From Clostridia bacterium (GTDB lineage Bacteria > Bacillota > Clostridia > Oscillospirales > Acutalibacteraceae), in contig JAFULG010000007.1 in NCBI GenBank assembly GCA_017473435.1, positions 1 to 64,000 of the forward strand: a DNA stretch of 64,000 bases. The letters are read 5' to 3'. A model generated the notes under the pieces. It saw nothing but the letters and a program-made list of their open reading frames with translations, did not search any database and was not told the origin of the DNA. Positions 34,309 to 43,832 of the stretch are shown here, piece after piece. Numbering within the stretch: position 1 is the stretch's first letter; the number at the start of each line of letters is the position of its first letter. The translations under genes were made by a program, and so were the position numbers.

Positions 34309-35727
34309 ATGCTTATCTCTCAACTGTTAAGAGCCTTGAACATAACGTATAAAGGCGAGGATAAGGACATAAAATATATAACGGACGATTCAAGAAATTG
34401 CTGTGAAAATTCAATTTTTGTCTGTCACAATAATGCAGAGCCTTATGTTGACGATGCCTTTTCAAGAGGTGCGGTGCTTGTTGTTTCTGCCGTTGAGGTC
34501 TGCAGAGACTGCGTAAAAGTAGAAAACACAAGGCAGGCCTATGCCGTTTTATGCAGTACCTTTTTCGGCGACTGCCATAAAAGCTTAAGGCTTATAGGCG
34601 TTACGGGAACTAACGGTAAAACCACAACCTGCTTTATGATTCACAACATTCTTACCGTTGCAGGAAAAAGCTGCGGAATTATAAGCACGGTAAAAAACGA
34701 TACCTGTGACGGCGAGATTAAGTCTGATCGCACAACGCCCGATTGCTTCAGCTTACATGAAATGTTATATAAAATGCATAAAGCGGGAGCAGAGTTCTGT
34801 GTTATAGAAGCCTCTTCTCAGGGACTTTGTCAGGAAAGATTATACAGTCTTTCCTTTGAAACGGCAGTGCTTACAAACCTGACCCGTGATCATATGGACT
34901 ATCATAAAACAGCTGAGAATTATAAAAAAGCAAAGCTCAGGCTTTTTGAAAATGCCGGAACCTGCATTATCAATTTTGATGACAGCTCAAAGGATGATTT
35001 TCTTGCTGCGGCAAAAGGGAAAAAGCTTACTTACTCGCTGAAGGATAACGGGGCTACCTATACGGCTAAATGTGCCGAATACAAGGCAGATGAAACCAAC
35101 TATGCCTTTGTAGGCGACAGTATAATTCACCGTATAAAGCTCAGACTTCCGGGAAGCTTCAACGTTGCAAACTCCCTTGGAGCGATAGCGGCCTGCCTTG
35201 AAGCAGGCGTAAGCCTTTATGAATGCGCGGAGGGGCTCAGACAGTTCTATTCCGTCAAGGGCAGAATGGAAATACTTCCTCTCGGCAGAGAGTACACCGT
35301 TATAATCGATTACGCCCATACGGAGGATTCTTTAAAGCAGAGTCTTCTCTTTCTCAGAAGCATAAAAAAGGGCAGATTGATTACTGTTTTCGGTTGCGGC
35401 GGAAACCGCGACAGGGAAAAACGGGCAAAAATGGGCAGAATAGTCGGCGATCTTTCAGATGCGGTGGTTGTCACGAGCGACAATCCCAGAACTGAGGACC
35501 CGGTTCAGATAATAAATGACATTCTTTCAGGAATGAAAAAAAGCAAAAAAAATCTGTTTATTCACGAAAACAGAAAAAAAGCTATCGAATATGCCTTGAA
35601 AAGAGCCGGAAAGAATGATATTATTTTTCTTGCAGGAAAAGGTCACGAGACCAGTCAGGAGATTGGCAGTGAAAAGCTCCCCTTTGATGAAAGGGAGATT
35701 GTAAAAGAAATAATAAATAACTTGTAA
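34309..35727 (+). CDS. murE: UDP-MurNAc-L-Ala-D-Glu:meso-diaminopimelate ligase
   Basis: The 472-residue Mur ligase adds the third peptide residue to the UDP-MurNAc dipeptide. The ATP-binding loop is GVTGTNGKTTT (about residues 97-107). The C-terminal motif DNPR (in VVTSDNPRTEDP) marks specificity for meso-diaminopimelate and not lysine. GGAGG precedes the ATG. The ddh and lysA genes at 61040-63359 are consistent with diaminopimelate peptidoglycan. Confidence 0.94.
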   Translation: MLISQLLRALNITYKGEDKDIKYITDDSRNCCENSIFVCHNNAEPYVDDAFSRGAVLVVSAVEVCRDCVKVENTRQAYAVLCSTFFGDCHKSLRLIGVTGTNGKTTTCFMIHNILTVAGKSCGIISTVKNDTCDGEIKSDRTTPDCFSLHEMLYKMHKAGAEFCVIEASSQGLCQERLYSLSFETAVLTNLTRDHMDYHKTAENYKKAKLRLFENAGTCIINFDDSSKDDFLAAAKGKKLTYSLKDNGATYTAKCAEYKADETNYAFVGDSIIHRIKLRLPGSFNVANSLGAIAACLEAGVSLYECAEGLRQFYSVKGRMEILPLGREYTVIIDYAHTEDSLKQSLLFLRSIKKGRLITVFGCGGNRDREKRAKMGRIVGDLSDAVVVTSDNPRTEDPVQIINDILSGMKKSKKNLFIHENRKKAIEYALKRAGKNDIIFLAGKGHETSQEIGSEKLPFDEREIVKEIINNL

Positions 35728-35752
35728 GATAAACAGAAAGGAATGTTTTAAA

Positions 35753-36796
35753 ATGAACACTTACATTGCATCAGGAATCGCTTTTGCCGTGGCTCTTATT
35801 GTTACGGCGGTACTCGGATATTTTCTTATCCCTGTTTTGCACAAGCTGAAATTCGGACAGAATATTCTTATGGATATCGGCCCCAAGTGGCATGCAAAAA
35901 AGCAGGGTACACCTACAATGGGCGGTATAATGTTCATTATCGGCATTGTTTTTGCAACTGCTGTTGCTCTTATTATCTGTAAGGTGACGGGCTTTAATGC
36001 CTTTTCAGAGCTTGAGGTTCTTCGCAATCAGCAGATGACAAGGCTCTTTGCAGGTATACTTATGGCTTTCTGCTTTGCTCTTGTAGGCTTTGCTGATGAC
36101 TATATCAAGGTTGTTAAAAAGAGAAACCTCGGTCTTACCGAGATTCAGAAAACCGTTCCCCAGGTGCTTATTATTGCAGGCTACCTTGCTTCTCTTGCTT
36201 TAAGTGAAAGCACAGGTATGTACATTCCCTTTTTCGGAAAGCTTGCTCTTGACAGCATTCCCGGAATGATATTCTTCTTTATTTTCGGTGTATGCGTAAT
36301 TTACGGTGCAATCAACGCCGTTAACTTCACTGACGGTATTGACGGCCTTTGCGGCAGTGTTACAATTCCTGTAGGTGTTGCCTTCTGCGTGATGGGCATT
36401 CTTATGAAGACCACATCTGTAGGCATTCTCGGTGCCGCACTTGCAGGCGGTTGTATCGGTTATATTTTCTGGAACCGCTACCCTGCAAAGGTAATGATGG
36501 GTGATACCGGTTCAATGTTCCTTGGCGGACTTGTTGTTGCTCTTGCCTATGCAATCGAGTGTCCTGTAATTCTTCTTCCCGTAGGTATTGTTTATGTAGT
36601 TGAAGCAATGAGCGACGTTATCCAGATCGGCTCAATCAAGCTTCGCAAGAAGAAGGTTTTCAAAATGGCTCCCATTCATCATCATTTTGAAATGTCAGGT
36701 TGGAACGAAAATAAAATTGTTACAGTATTCACTCTTGTAAGCACTGTAGGCTGTGTTATCGGCGTTGTGCTTATGTATCTTACAATCAACAAATAA
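35753..36796 (+). CDS. mraY: phospho-MurNAc-pentapeptide transferase
   Basis: The 347-residue enzyme makes lipid I on undecaprenyl phosphate. About ten membrane helices are evident, with the conserved cytoplasmic motifs GTPTMGG, FADDYIKV (catalytic Asp pair), NAVNFTDGIDGL, and MGDTGS, and the C-terminal PIHHHFE histidines. AAAGGAATG precedes the ATG. Length is typical. It lies directly after murE without murF or murD. Confidence 0.96.
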   Translation: MNTYIASGIAFAVALIVTAVLGYFLIPVLHKLKFGQNILMDIGPKWHAKKQGTPTMGGIMFIIGIVFATAVALIICKVTGFNAFSELEVLRNQQMTRLFAGILMAFCFALVGFADDYIKVVKKRNLGLTEIQKTVPQVLIIAGYLASLALSESTGMYIPFFGKLALDSIPGMIFFFIFGVCVIYGAINAVNFTDGIDGLCGSVTIPVGVAFCVMGILMKTTSVGILGAALAGGCIGYIFWNRYPAKVMMGDTGSMFLGGLVVALAYAIECPVILLPVGIVYVVEAMSDVIQIGSIKLRKKKVFKMAPIHHHFEMSGWNENKIVTVFTLVSTVGCVIGVVLMYLTINK

Positions 36797-36882
36797 TATA
36801 TGTTTAATGCGTAGCAGTTGTATTAGTCTGCGACGCAGCTTGTAATACTCTCTGCATTCTGCATTATAAACGGAGGCTTAAT
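36797..36882 (+). other. mraY-ftsW spacer with hairpin and repeat fragment
   Basis: GCGTAGCAG (36811-36819 region) can pair with CTGCGACGC. TCTGCATTCTGCATT at about 36851 is the complement of sequence found at the end of murA (40617). Confidence 0.5.
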
Positions 36883-38169
36883 ATGTCCTTGTTTTCAACG
36901 GGACGTGAAAAAATTACGGGTAAGTTGAAAAACGGGACAAGTGAAAAAAACAGCTACTATCTTGCAAAGGGAAACATTGACCTTGTTTTCCTTTCCCTTG
37001 TGCTGATTCTTTTTACCTTCGGAATAATTATGATGTATTCCGCCTCCTATGCCTTTTCCGAGGCGAATAAGGGTGGCTCGGATGTGCTTTTACGCTCGCA
37101 GCTTGAAAAGGGTATTGCCGGCTTTGTTATTATGGCGGTGCTCAGTAAGCTTGATTATCGGATTCTCAACGGCAGACCTGCGCTTATAGTTTTTTTCAGC
37201 ACCGTTGCGTTACTTGTGCTGACCCTTATACTCAACATCGGCGCAACAGACAGTCAGACAAAGCGTTGGATTCAGCTGGGCCCCATTCAGCTTCAGCCTT
37301 CGGAGTTTGCAAAGCTTGCTCTGATAATTACTCTGGCTTATATGATAAATATTCTTCAGAAGCCTCTTTTCTCAAAAAGCGATAAGCATATAAGGCTTGA
37401 CTTCAGAAAAGACCGTCTTACCAAAGCTGAGGAAAGGTTCTTTTCCTTCGGCACAACTCCCTTCAGGGCATGTGTGCTTCTTGCATTTGTAATCTGTATT
37501 TTCTGCGGCCTTGTTTTCCTTGAAAGTCATTACTCGTGTACAATTCTTCTTTTTACCGTAGGAGTTCTTATGCTGTGGATATCCGGTGCAAAGGGTAGAT
37601 ACTTTGCCCTTGTCGGTGTAGCTGTTGCGTCAGTTGTGCTTATTGTGCTGACGAAACCGGAAATCCTTGAAGGCTTCGGCTTTGCTTCAAGCAGAATACA
37701 GTCCTTTATAAATAAGGATACCGCTGATGCCGATAGCCGTTATCAGACGGTTAACGGACTTTATGCAATAGGCTCGGGCGGACTTTTGGGGGTAGGTCTC
37801 GGTAACTCTATGCAAAAGCAGCTTTATATCCCTGAGCCGCAGAATGACTTTATCTTCCCCGTAATATGCGAGGAGTTGGGCTTTGTCGGAGCGGCGGCGG
37901 TGCTTATCCTTTTTGCGGTCCTTATTGCAAGGGGTTGTCGCATTGCTCTTAAATGCAGGAGCTATTTCGGTGCGCTGCTTGTAATGGGGATAATGATTCA
38001 GGTAGGAATTCAGGTTATTTTCAACATTTTTGTTGTTACAGATATATTCCCGAATACGGGAATATCACTTCCCTTTTTCAGCTATGGCGGAACTGCTCTT
38101 GTGGTACTGTTGGCAGAGATGGGAATGGTGCTTTCCGTTTCAAGGGATTGTAATATAGAGAAGAAATGA
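36883..38169 (+). CDS. ftsW: FtsW/SEDS peptidoglycan glycosyltransferase
   Basis: The 428-residue polytopic protein has about ten membrane segments and SEDS motifs: MMYSASYAF, KRWIQLGPIQLQPSEFAKLA, and the C-terminal ETDFIFPV-like QNDFIFPVICEELGFVG and FSYGGTAL. It polymerizes lipid II at the septum with its class B PBP partner, encoded upstream. GGAGG precedes the ATG. An intermediate loop near residues 165-195 is Lys/Arg-rich. Confidence 0.94.
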   Translation: MSLFSTGREKITGKLKNGTSEKNSYYLAKGNIDLVFLSLVLILFTFGIIMMYSASYAFSEANKGGSDVLLRSQLEKGIAGFVIMAVLSKLDYRILNGRPALIVFFSTVALLVLTLILNIGATDSQTKRWIQLGPIQLQPSEFAKLALIITLAYMINILQKPLFSKSDKHIRLDFRKDRLTKAEERFFSFGTTPFRACVLLAFVICIFCGLVFLESHYSCTILLFTVGVLMLWISGAKGRYFALVGVAVASVVLIVLTKPEILEGFGFASSRIQSFINKDTADADSRYQTVNGLYAIGSGGLLGVGLGNSMQKQLYIPEPQNDFIFPVICEELGFVGAAAVLILFAVLIARGCRIALKCRSYFGALLVMGIMIQVGIQVIFNIFVVTDIFPNTGISLPFFSYGGTALVVLLAEMGMVLSVSRDCNIEKK

Positions 38170-38188
38170 AAGATAAGGAGTGTTATAA

Positions 38189-39307
38189 ATGAAAATAATG
38201 TTTGCTGCCGGCGGCACCGGCGGACATATTAACCCTGCTCTTGCTGTTGCAGGTGAAATCAGGGAGCGTTATCCTGATGCGGAAATTCTCTTTGTGGGAA
38301 CAAAGGATAAAATGGAAGCAAAGCTTGTTCCTGCGGCAGGCTTTGACTTTACAACTATAAAAATTTCAGGCTTTCAGCGTCAGCTTACACCTGAAAATAT
38401 TATAAGAAATATTAAAACCGTGTGGTATCTTCTTACCTGCGGCAGAAGAGTGAGGAAGATAATCAAGAGCTTCAGGCCTGATGTTGTTGTGGGCTTTGGC
38501 GGTTATGTAAGCGGCCCGGTTGTGCGTATGGCGGCTAAAATGGGTATACCCACGGCAATTCACGAGCAGAATGCTTACCCGGGTATTACTAACAAGGCAC
38601 TTGCAAAGCAGGTTGATAAGGTTATGCTTACAGCTGCCGAGGCTGAAAAATACCTTGCTCCCAAAAATCCCGTGATTGTAACCGGCCTTCCCGTAAGAGG
38701 AGAAATGCTCCGCGCTGACAGAGATGTAAGCAGAGCCGAGCTCGGCATTAAGGATAACCAAAAGCTTGTTCTTTCCATGGGCGGTTCTCTCGGTGCGGCA
38801 ACAATAAATAATGCTATGCTTGATATAATTGCCGATAACGTGAATAATAAGGATCTTTACTTCCTTCACGCTACAGGTCAGTACGGTCTATGGTTCCCCG
38901 ATAAGCTTAAGGAAAAAGGTGTTGACCACGAAAATACGCCTAATCTTGAAATACGCGAATACATAAGCGATATGCACAGATGTATGTCAGCGGCCGATAT
39001 CGTTATCTGCCGTGCCGGTGCAAGCACGCTTTCAGAGCTTCAGGCTATGGGTAAGGCCTCAATTCTTATTCCTTCACCCAACGTTGCGGAAAACCATCAG
39101 TACCATAACGCTATGGCTCTTGTAAACAAAAAAGCTGCTCTTATCATCGAGGAAAAGAACCTTACAAGAGAAAAGATGCAGGAGCTTTTCCTTTCCCTTT
39201 CAGAGGACGATGTTAACAGAAAGACAATCGAGCTTGCGGCAAAGTCAATGAGCACGGACGATGCTAAGGAAAAGATTGCCGATACCGTCATTTCACTGAT
39301 TAAATAA
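38189..39307 (+). CDS. murG: lipid II synthase (GlcNAc transferase)
   Basis: The 372-residue GT28 enzyme adds GlcNAc to lipid I on the cytoplasmic face. The N-terminal GGTGGHINPALAVA motif, GFGGYVSGP, HEQNAYPG, the linker GGSLGA and the C-terminal CRAGASTLSEL and PSPNVAENHQYHNA segments are all present. AAGGAG precedes the ATG. Confidence 0.96.
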   Translation: MKIMFAAGGTGGHINPALAVAGEIRERYPDAEILFVGTKDKMEAKLVPAAGFDFTTIKISGFQRQLTPENIIRNIKTVWYLLTCGRRVRKIIKSFRPDVVVGFGGYVSGPVVRMAAKMGIPTAIHEQNAYPGITNKALAKQVDKVMLTAAEAEKYLAPKNPVIVTGLPVRGEMLRADRDVSRAELGIKDNQKLVLSMGGSLGAATINNAMLDIIADNVNNKDLYFLHATGQYGLWFPDKLKEKGVDHENTPNLEIREYISDMHRCMSAADIVICRAGASTLSELQAMGKASILIPSPNVAENHQYHNAMALVNKKAALIIEEKNLTREKMQELFLSLSEDDVNRKTIELAAKSMSTDDAKEKIADTVISLIK

Positions 39308-39320
39308 CCCGAAAATCACA

Positions 39321-39364
39321 AAAATCACGCTTTTTGCATACTATGTGGTGAAAGGCGTGATTTT
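39321..39364 (+). promoter_or_regulatory. hairpin abutting the murA start codon
   Basis: AAAATCACGC (39321-39330) is complementary to GCGTGATTTT (39355-39364). The second arm ends directly at the ATG and includes the SD-like region AAAGGCG. It may be a terminator, a translational block, or both. Confidence 0.6.
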
Positions 39365-40648
39365 ATGGAAGAAACTATTGTTATAAAAGGCGGAAACCGG
39401 CTTGAGGGTGAAATACATCTTCAGGGCTCAAAAAACAGTTCTCTTCCCGTGCTTGCGGCAACTGTACTTGTTGACGGTGTCAGTGTGATACATAATTGCC
39501 CTGACCTTACCGATGTAACTGCTGCGGTGAAGATTCTTGAGCATCTCGGCTGTAAAGTCACACGAGAAGGGGATACGCTTACCGTGGATTCCCGTTTTGT
39601 CACAGGTAACAGTATACCTGACAGCCTTATGAGAGAAATGCGTTCTTCTATAGTGTTTCTCGGCTCTGTTCTCGGCAGAACGGGTCAGGCAAGGCTTTCA
39701 TCGCCGGGAGGCTGTGAAATCGGCTTGAGACCGATTGATCTGCATATAAGCTCCCTTAAGGCTATGGGAGTTGTTATTGATGAAAGCCGCGGATATGTGA
39801 GCTGCACCAAGGATAAAGTGCGAAGAGATACGGTTATAAGCTTATCCTTTCCGAGCGTAGGTGCAACGGAAAATATTATCCTTGCAGGCGCTCTGGGCAG
39901 AGGGAGGACCGTTATCCTCAATGCGGCAAGGGAGCCTGAGATAAGGGATCTTGCCGATTTCCTCAACAGCTGCGGCTGTAGGGTAGAGCTGACAAATCAG
40001 GGCACGGTTATAATAGATGCAGTAGAAAAAGCTCACGGTACACGTCACCGTATTATTCCTGACCGCATAGTTGCGCTTACTTATCTTTCGGCTGTGGCTG
40101 TCAGCGGCGGAGATGTACTTATAACCAATACAGATACCGATGATTACCGTACGGTGCTTCCTTTTTTTCAAAGGGCAGGGTGCGAAATCGCCGACAGTAA
40201 AAAACAGATACGTATTAAGATGAACAGGCGTCCGCGTGCGCTTGACGATATCCGTACAATGCCGTATCCGGGCTTTCCCACTGATGCCCAGGCTGCACTT
40301 ATGGCTGTTGCCTGTTTTGCAAAGGGCACAAGCGTTATTGTGGAAAACATTTTTGAAGGACGCTTCAAGCATGTCGGAGAGCTTGTGCGTATGGGTGCTA
40401 AAATTAAGCTTGAGGGCAGAGTCGCTTTGATTGACGGAGTGGAAACTCTTTACGGTACAAGGGTTGAATGCCCCGATCTTCGCGCTGGAGCGGCACTTGT
40501 TGTGGCAGGTCTTGCCGCAAGGGGCGTTACAACGGTCTGCTCACTTAAGCATATAGACAGAGGCTATGAAAATATTGAAGCCTGCCTTAAAAGGGTAGGA
40601 GCAGATATTGAGAGAGTGCAGAATGCAGAAAGCAAAATGCAGAATTGA
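39365..40648 (+). CDS. murA: UDP-GlcNAc 1-carboxyvinyltransferase
   Basis: The 427-residue enzyme catalyses the committed step of peptidoglycan synthesis. Catalytic Cys117 (GGCEIGLRPIDLH) and Lys23 (GSKNSSL) are present, and the two-domain fold is complete. The normal family end is near GADIERV; the last nine residues (QNAESKMQN) come from an inverted-repeat sequence that has extended the frame. Cys117 is the fosfomycin target residue. It is unusual in separating murG from ftsQ. Confidence 0.95.
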   Translation: MEETIVIKGGNRLEGEIHLQGSKNSSLPVLAATVLVDGVSVIHNCPDLTDVTAAVKILEHLGCKVTREGDTLTVDSRFVTGNSIPDSLMREMRSSIVFLGSVLGRTGQARLSSPGGCEIGLRPIDLHISSLKAMGVVIDESRGYVSCTKDKVRRDTVISLSFPSVGATENIILAGALGRGRTVILNAAREPEIRDLADFLNSCGCRVELTNQGTVIIDAVEKAHGTRHRIIPDRIVALTYLSAVAVSGGDVLITNTDTDDYRTVLPFFQRAGCEIADSKKQIRIKMNRRPRALDDIRTMPYPGFPTDAQAALMAVACFAKGTSVIVENIFEGRFKHVGELVRMGAKIKLEGRVALIDGVETLYGTRVECPDLRAGAALVVAGLAARGVTTVCSLKHIDRGYENIEACLKRVGADIERVQNAESKMQN

Positions 40649-40829
40649 TATCGCAGGGAATATTTCTTATAGCTTAAATTTGTTTTCCGCGGAAAAAAGC
40701 TTTTATAACTTAAAAATAGTAAATTGTAATTGTTATTCACCGTGGCGGAGCATTTGTGTAAATCCGCAAAAAAACTATACGGATACGATCCGGAGCGAAG
40801 TAATCCTTCATTCTGCATTTTGCATTTAA
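40617..40829. repeat. inverted-repeat insertion at the murA 3' end
   Basis: GCAAAATGCAGAAT (about 40632-40645) and ATTCTGCATTTTGC (40810-40823) bound about 190 bases of non-coding sequence. The left end supplies the last codons and stop of murA. A related 12-mer, TCTGCATTCTGC, is at 36851. Confidence 0.65.
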
Positions 40830-40903
40830 AGGTATTCTTCGTTCCGTTTATAGGCTGTAAGTATGTACAAGCCATAGATTTTCAAAACACAGGGGGTGTT
40901 CTT

Positions 40904-42169
40904 ATGGACGACAGAAACAGGAATATATCCGATACCTTCGGACAATATAATAATGCAGGCGAGGTAAAGAACGTCAGCTCTTCAATGTGGGAGCCTATCA
41001 GCGCCGGTAAGAGTTCTGCATCACAGCCGCGTCAGCAGAACAGAAGCACCGCTTCTGCAGGCGGAAAAAATACTTCAAAGCCATCATCTGCAAAGAAAAA
41101 AGCATCAGAACAGACGCGTGGCAGAAAGTCCGCTTCATCATCAAGGCAGAGCTTAATAAGTGAGGGCAAGCCTTTGCAGAAAAAGAACAAGCCTTCATCA
41201 GAGACTGGTAAAAAGAATTCAAATCCCAAGCAGAGCAAAAAGAATACTGCTGCTAAAAAGCCTGCTCAGTCAAGAACTCCCGTAGGCAGAGATATGAGAG
41301 ATGACAGCCGTCAGCAGCAAAAGCACCGCGAGGAGCTTTTTAAGTCCCGCGAGGATTATCAGCGCCAGGCAAAAAGCGGAAAGAGTCATGATGAAATAAG
41401 TCGCAGCCGCAATAAAAACAAGCGTAAAAAGCTTAAAATAAAAAATGCGGTAACAATTGGCGCAGTTCTGCTCTTCGGTATTGTTTTCATAGTGCTTTAC
41501 AGCTACAGCAGGGGAGCTTTGGTTGAAAACATAATCATTGACGGCGGAAGTGTTTACTCGGCTGAGGAGATATATCAGGCGGCAGGCATATCAAAGGGTA
41601 AAAATATGCTATCCTTAAGAGAAAAGAAGGTTAAGCGCGACATTACCCGTAAGCTTCCTTATATCAAGGACGTTAAAATGAATTTCGATTTACCGGATAC
41701 GGTTATTCTCACCGTAAAGGGTACAAGTGACAAATACGTTATTTCAGGCACAAACGCCTGGCTTACTCTCGATACTGACGGAAAGGTTGTTTCCGATAAG
41801 AAGCAGAAGCTTAAAAGCGGTCTTTTCCGTGCAGAGGGCTTTGATGAACAGTTCTTTGAGCAGGGTGATACCTATAAGCCTGAGGGGGCAAATAAGGAAA
41901 GATACAAGCTTATGGAAAAGATTGTAACCCTCTACGAAAAAAGCGAGGTGGTTGATTCCGCCGTTATCAATCTTCAGAATACGTCGGACGTAAGTGTGAT
42001 AATCGACGAAAAAATAGCTGTATATTTCGGCGACTGTGATAACCTTGAGGAGAAGATACCCTATTCAAGCGGAATTATTCAGCAGGTGAGAGCTGCAGGT
42101 ACATCAGGTTATATAGATATGCGATTTGATCTTGGCTATTTCAAGTCCGGAAGTATGACAATTCAGTAA
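40904..42169 (+). CDS. ftsQ: FtsQ/DivIB cell division protein
   Basis: The 421-residue bitopic protein has a long, disordered, Lys/Ser/Gln-rich cytoplasmic N-terminus (about 180 residues), one membrane helix (about 182-202), and an extracytoplasmic POTRA domain (VENIIIDGGSVYSAEEIYQAAGI) followed by the FtsQ beta domain. It links the divisome to FtsL. I start at ATG 40904 behind AGGGGGTG; the open frame upstream runs through the repeat and is not coding. The long basic tail may bind nucleic acid or other cytoplasmic partners. Confidence 0.9.
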   Translation: MDDRNRNISDTFGQYNNAGEVKNVSSSMWEPISAGKSSASQPRQQNRSTASAGGKNTSKPSSAKKKASEQTRGRKSASSSRQSLISEGKPLQKKNKPSSETGKKNSNPKQSKKNTAAKKPAQSRTPVGRDMRDDSRQQQKHREELFKSREDYQRQAKSGKSHDEISRSRNKNKRKKLKIKNAVTIGAVLLFGIVFIVLYSYSRGALVENIIIDGGSVYSAEEIYQAAGISKGKNMLSLREKKVKRDITRKLPYIKDVKMNFDLPDTVILTVKGTSDKYVISGTNAWLTLDTDGKVVSDKKQKLKSGLFRAEGFDEQFFEQGDTYKPEGANKERYKLMEKIVTLYEKSEVVDSAVINLQNTSDVSVIIDEKIAVYFGDCDNLEEKIPYSSGIIQQVRAAGTSGYIDMRFDLGYFKSGSMTIQ

Positions 42170-42183
42170 AAACAAAGATTAAC

Positions 42184-42229
42184 AAACAGGTATTTTTAAG
42201 TTCAGGTAACTTGAAGATACCTGTTTTTG
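42184..42229 (+). terminator. terminator after ftsQ
   Basis: AAACAGGTAT with AAGTT/AACTT inside pairs with ATACCTGTTT, followed by TTTTTGC. It separates ftsZ from the upstream dcw genes. Confidence 0.85.
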
Positions 42230-42311
42230 CATTATTCGACATTTTTCACAAAAAGCATAAAAAATAAGCGTTAAAATTTTAAAAACAACGGACTTTTTTA
42301 ACGTTTTCTTA

Positions 42312-42340
42312 TTGTATTTTTTGCAAGTATGTGCTATAAT
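42312..42340 (+). promoter_or_regulatory. ftsZ promoter
   Basis: TTGTAT (42312-42317) and extended TGC-TATAAT (42335-42340), spacing 17. The leader to the ATG is about 85 bases. Confidence 0.75.
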
Positions 42341-42432
42341 CCTATGGATAATAAGTTATTGTGCCTTATTATAGGCGCGTGTAACAAACTGAGTTTTATT
42401 TTACTAAATTTTTTATAACAGGAGGAAGTACA

Positions 42433-43785
42433 ATGGGCTTCATTATGGACAACGAAAATATCGCATATAACCAGATTAAAGTTGTTGGTGTCGGTGGCGG
42501 CGGCGGCAATGCCGTTAACCAGATGGTTGAATCCGGTATTGTTGGCGTTGAGTTTCTTTCAATCAACACAGACAGACAGATTCTTGAGAATTCCAAGGCA
42601 ACTCACAAAATTCAGATAGGCGAAAAGGTAACCGGCTGCATGGGTGCCGGCGGTGATCCTTCAGTAGGTAAAAAGGCTGCAGAAGAAAGCCGTGACACAA
42701 TCGCCGATGCACTTCGCTCAACCGATATGGTTTTCATCACCGCAGGTATGGGCGGCGGTACAGGTACAGGTGCAGCTCCCGTTGTTGCAGAAATTGCAAG
42801 AGAGCTTGGCGCACTTACCGTAGGTATTGTTACAAAGCCCTTCAAGTTTGAAGGTAAGAAGAGAATGAAGCAGGCAGAGGACGGTATCCGCGAGCTTGAA
42901 AAGCACGTTGACAGCCTTATCGTTATCCCCAATGAAAGACTTAAGCTTCTCGGTGATAAGAGTCTCAGTATGAAGGATGCCTTCGGTCAGGCAAACAATG
43001 TTCTCTGGCAGGGCGTTAAGAGTATTTCAGACACAATCAAGGTTCCCGGTTACATCAACCTTGACTTTGCAGATATCAAGAGCGTAATGAAGGACGCAGG
43101 TCTTGCTCATATGGGTATCGGTCGCGGTAAGGGTGCTGACTGTGCAGCAGAGGCAACAAAGCAGGCTATCACAAGCCCCCTTCTTGAGACAGCTATCGAC
43201 GGTGCAAGCGGTGTTATCATTAATGTTACATGCTCATCCGATATGTCACTTGATATGATCGAGCAGGCAGGTTCACTTATCTCTGATGCAACACATCCCG
43301 ACGCAAACATCATCTTCGGTTCTGTATTTGACGAGGATATGGGCGATGAGATGCTTATTACCGTTATCGCAACAGGCTTCGGTTCAACCGGTGCAGCAGA
43401 ACCCGCTCCCGTTCAGTATCAGCAGGTTCAGCAGGTTAAGGCCCCCGAGTTTATCAGCCAGGCTCCCACATCAGGTATGGGCTCAGTGTTCTCATCAATC
43501 GATCAGGATGCTATTGATTTTGCTTCAACCAAGTTCGGTCAGAGCTTTGTTTCCGTATTTGAAAAGGCTACTGCAGCTGCAGACGGCAAGGCTCCCGCAT
43601 TTGAATATGCACCTGCACAGCAGGCTCCCGTTCAGCAGGCACCTGCACAGCAGGCTCCCACACAGGCTTTCGATGTAATCGAAGCTCCTGCTAAAAAGAC
43701 TGGTTCTATTTTTGACGATCCCGGTGAGGATGAGAGTGACGTTCTCCCTGTATTCAAGGGCAGAAACATTTTCGGCAATAACTGA
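42433..43785 (+). CDS. ftsZ: cell division GTPase FtsZ
   Basis: The 450-residue tubulin homolog forms the Z ring. GTP-binding motif GGGTGTG is at residues 107-113, with the N-terminal [15 protein letters not shown] loop and the synergy loop [11 protein letters not shown]. After residue 320 comes a Gln/Pro/Ala linker with repeated [10 protein letters not shown] units, and the end [15 protein letters not shown] carries the conserved C-terminal peptide that binds partners. AGGAGGAAG precedes the ATG. Confidence 0.97.
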   Translation: MGFIMDNENIAYNQIKVVGVGGGGGNAVNQMVESGIVGVEFLSINTDRQILENSKATHKIQIGEKVTGCMGAGGDPSVGKKAAEESRDTIADALRSTDMVFITAGMGGGTGTGAAPVVAEIARELGALTVGIVTKPFKFEGKKRMKQAEDGIRELEKHVDSLIVIPNERLKLLGDKSLSMKDAFGQANNVLWQGVKSISDTIKVPGYINLDFADIKSVMKDAGLAHMGIGRGKGADCAAEATKQAITSPLLETAIDGASGVIINVTCSSDMSLDMIEQAGSLISDATHPDANIIFGSVFDEDMGDEMLITVIATGFGSTGAAEPAPVQYQQVQQVKAPEFISQAPTSGMGSVFSSIDQDAIDFASTKFGQSFVSVFEKATAAADGKAPAFEYAPAQQAPVQQAPAQQAPTQAFDVIEAPAKKTGSIFDDPGEDESDVLPVFKGRNIFGNN

Positions 43786-43832
43786 TTAAAAAAAACGGCT
43801 TTATATTACAGATATTCACCAGGAGGTTCAAA

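Noticed and set aside
40730..40903. In-frame N-terminal extension of FtsQ by 58 residues
   Set aside because: It runs through repeat DNA and the ribosome binding site AGGGGGTG lies just before the ATG at 40904.
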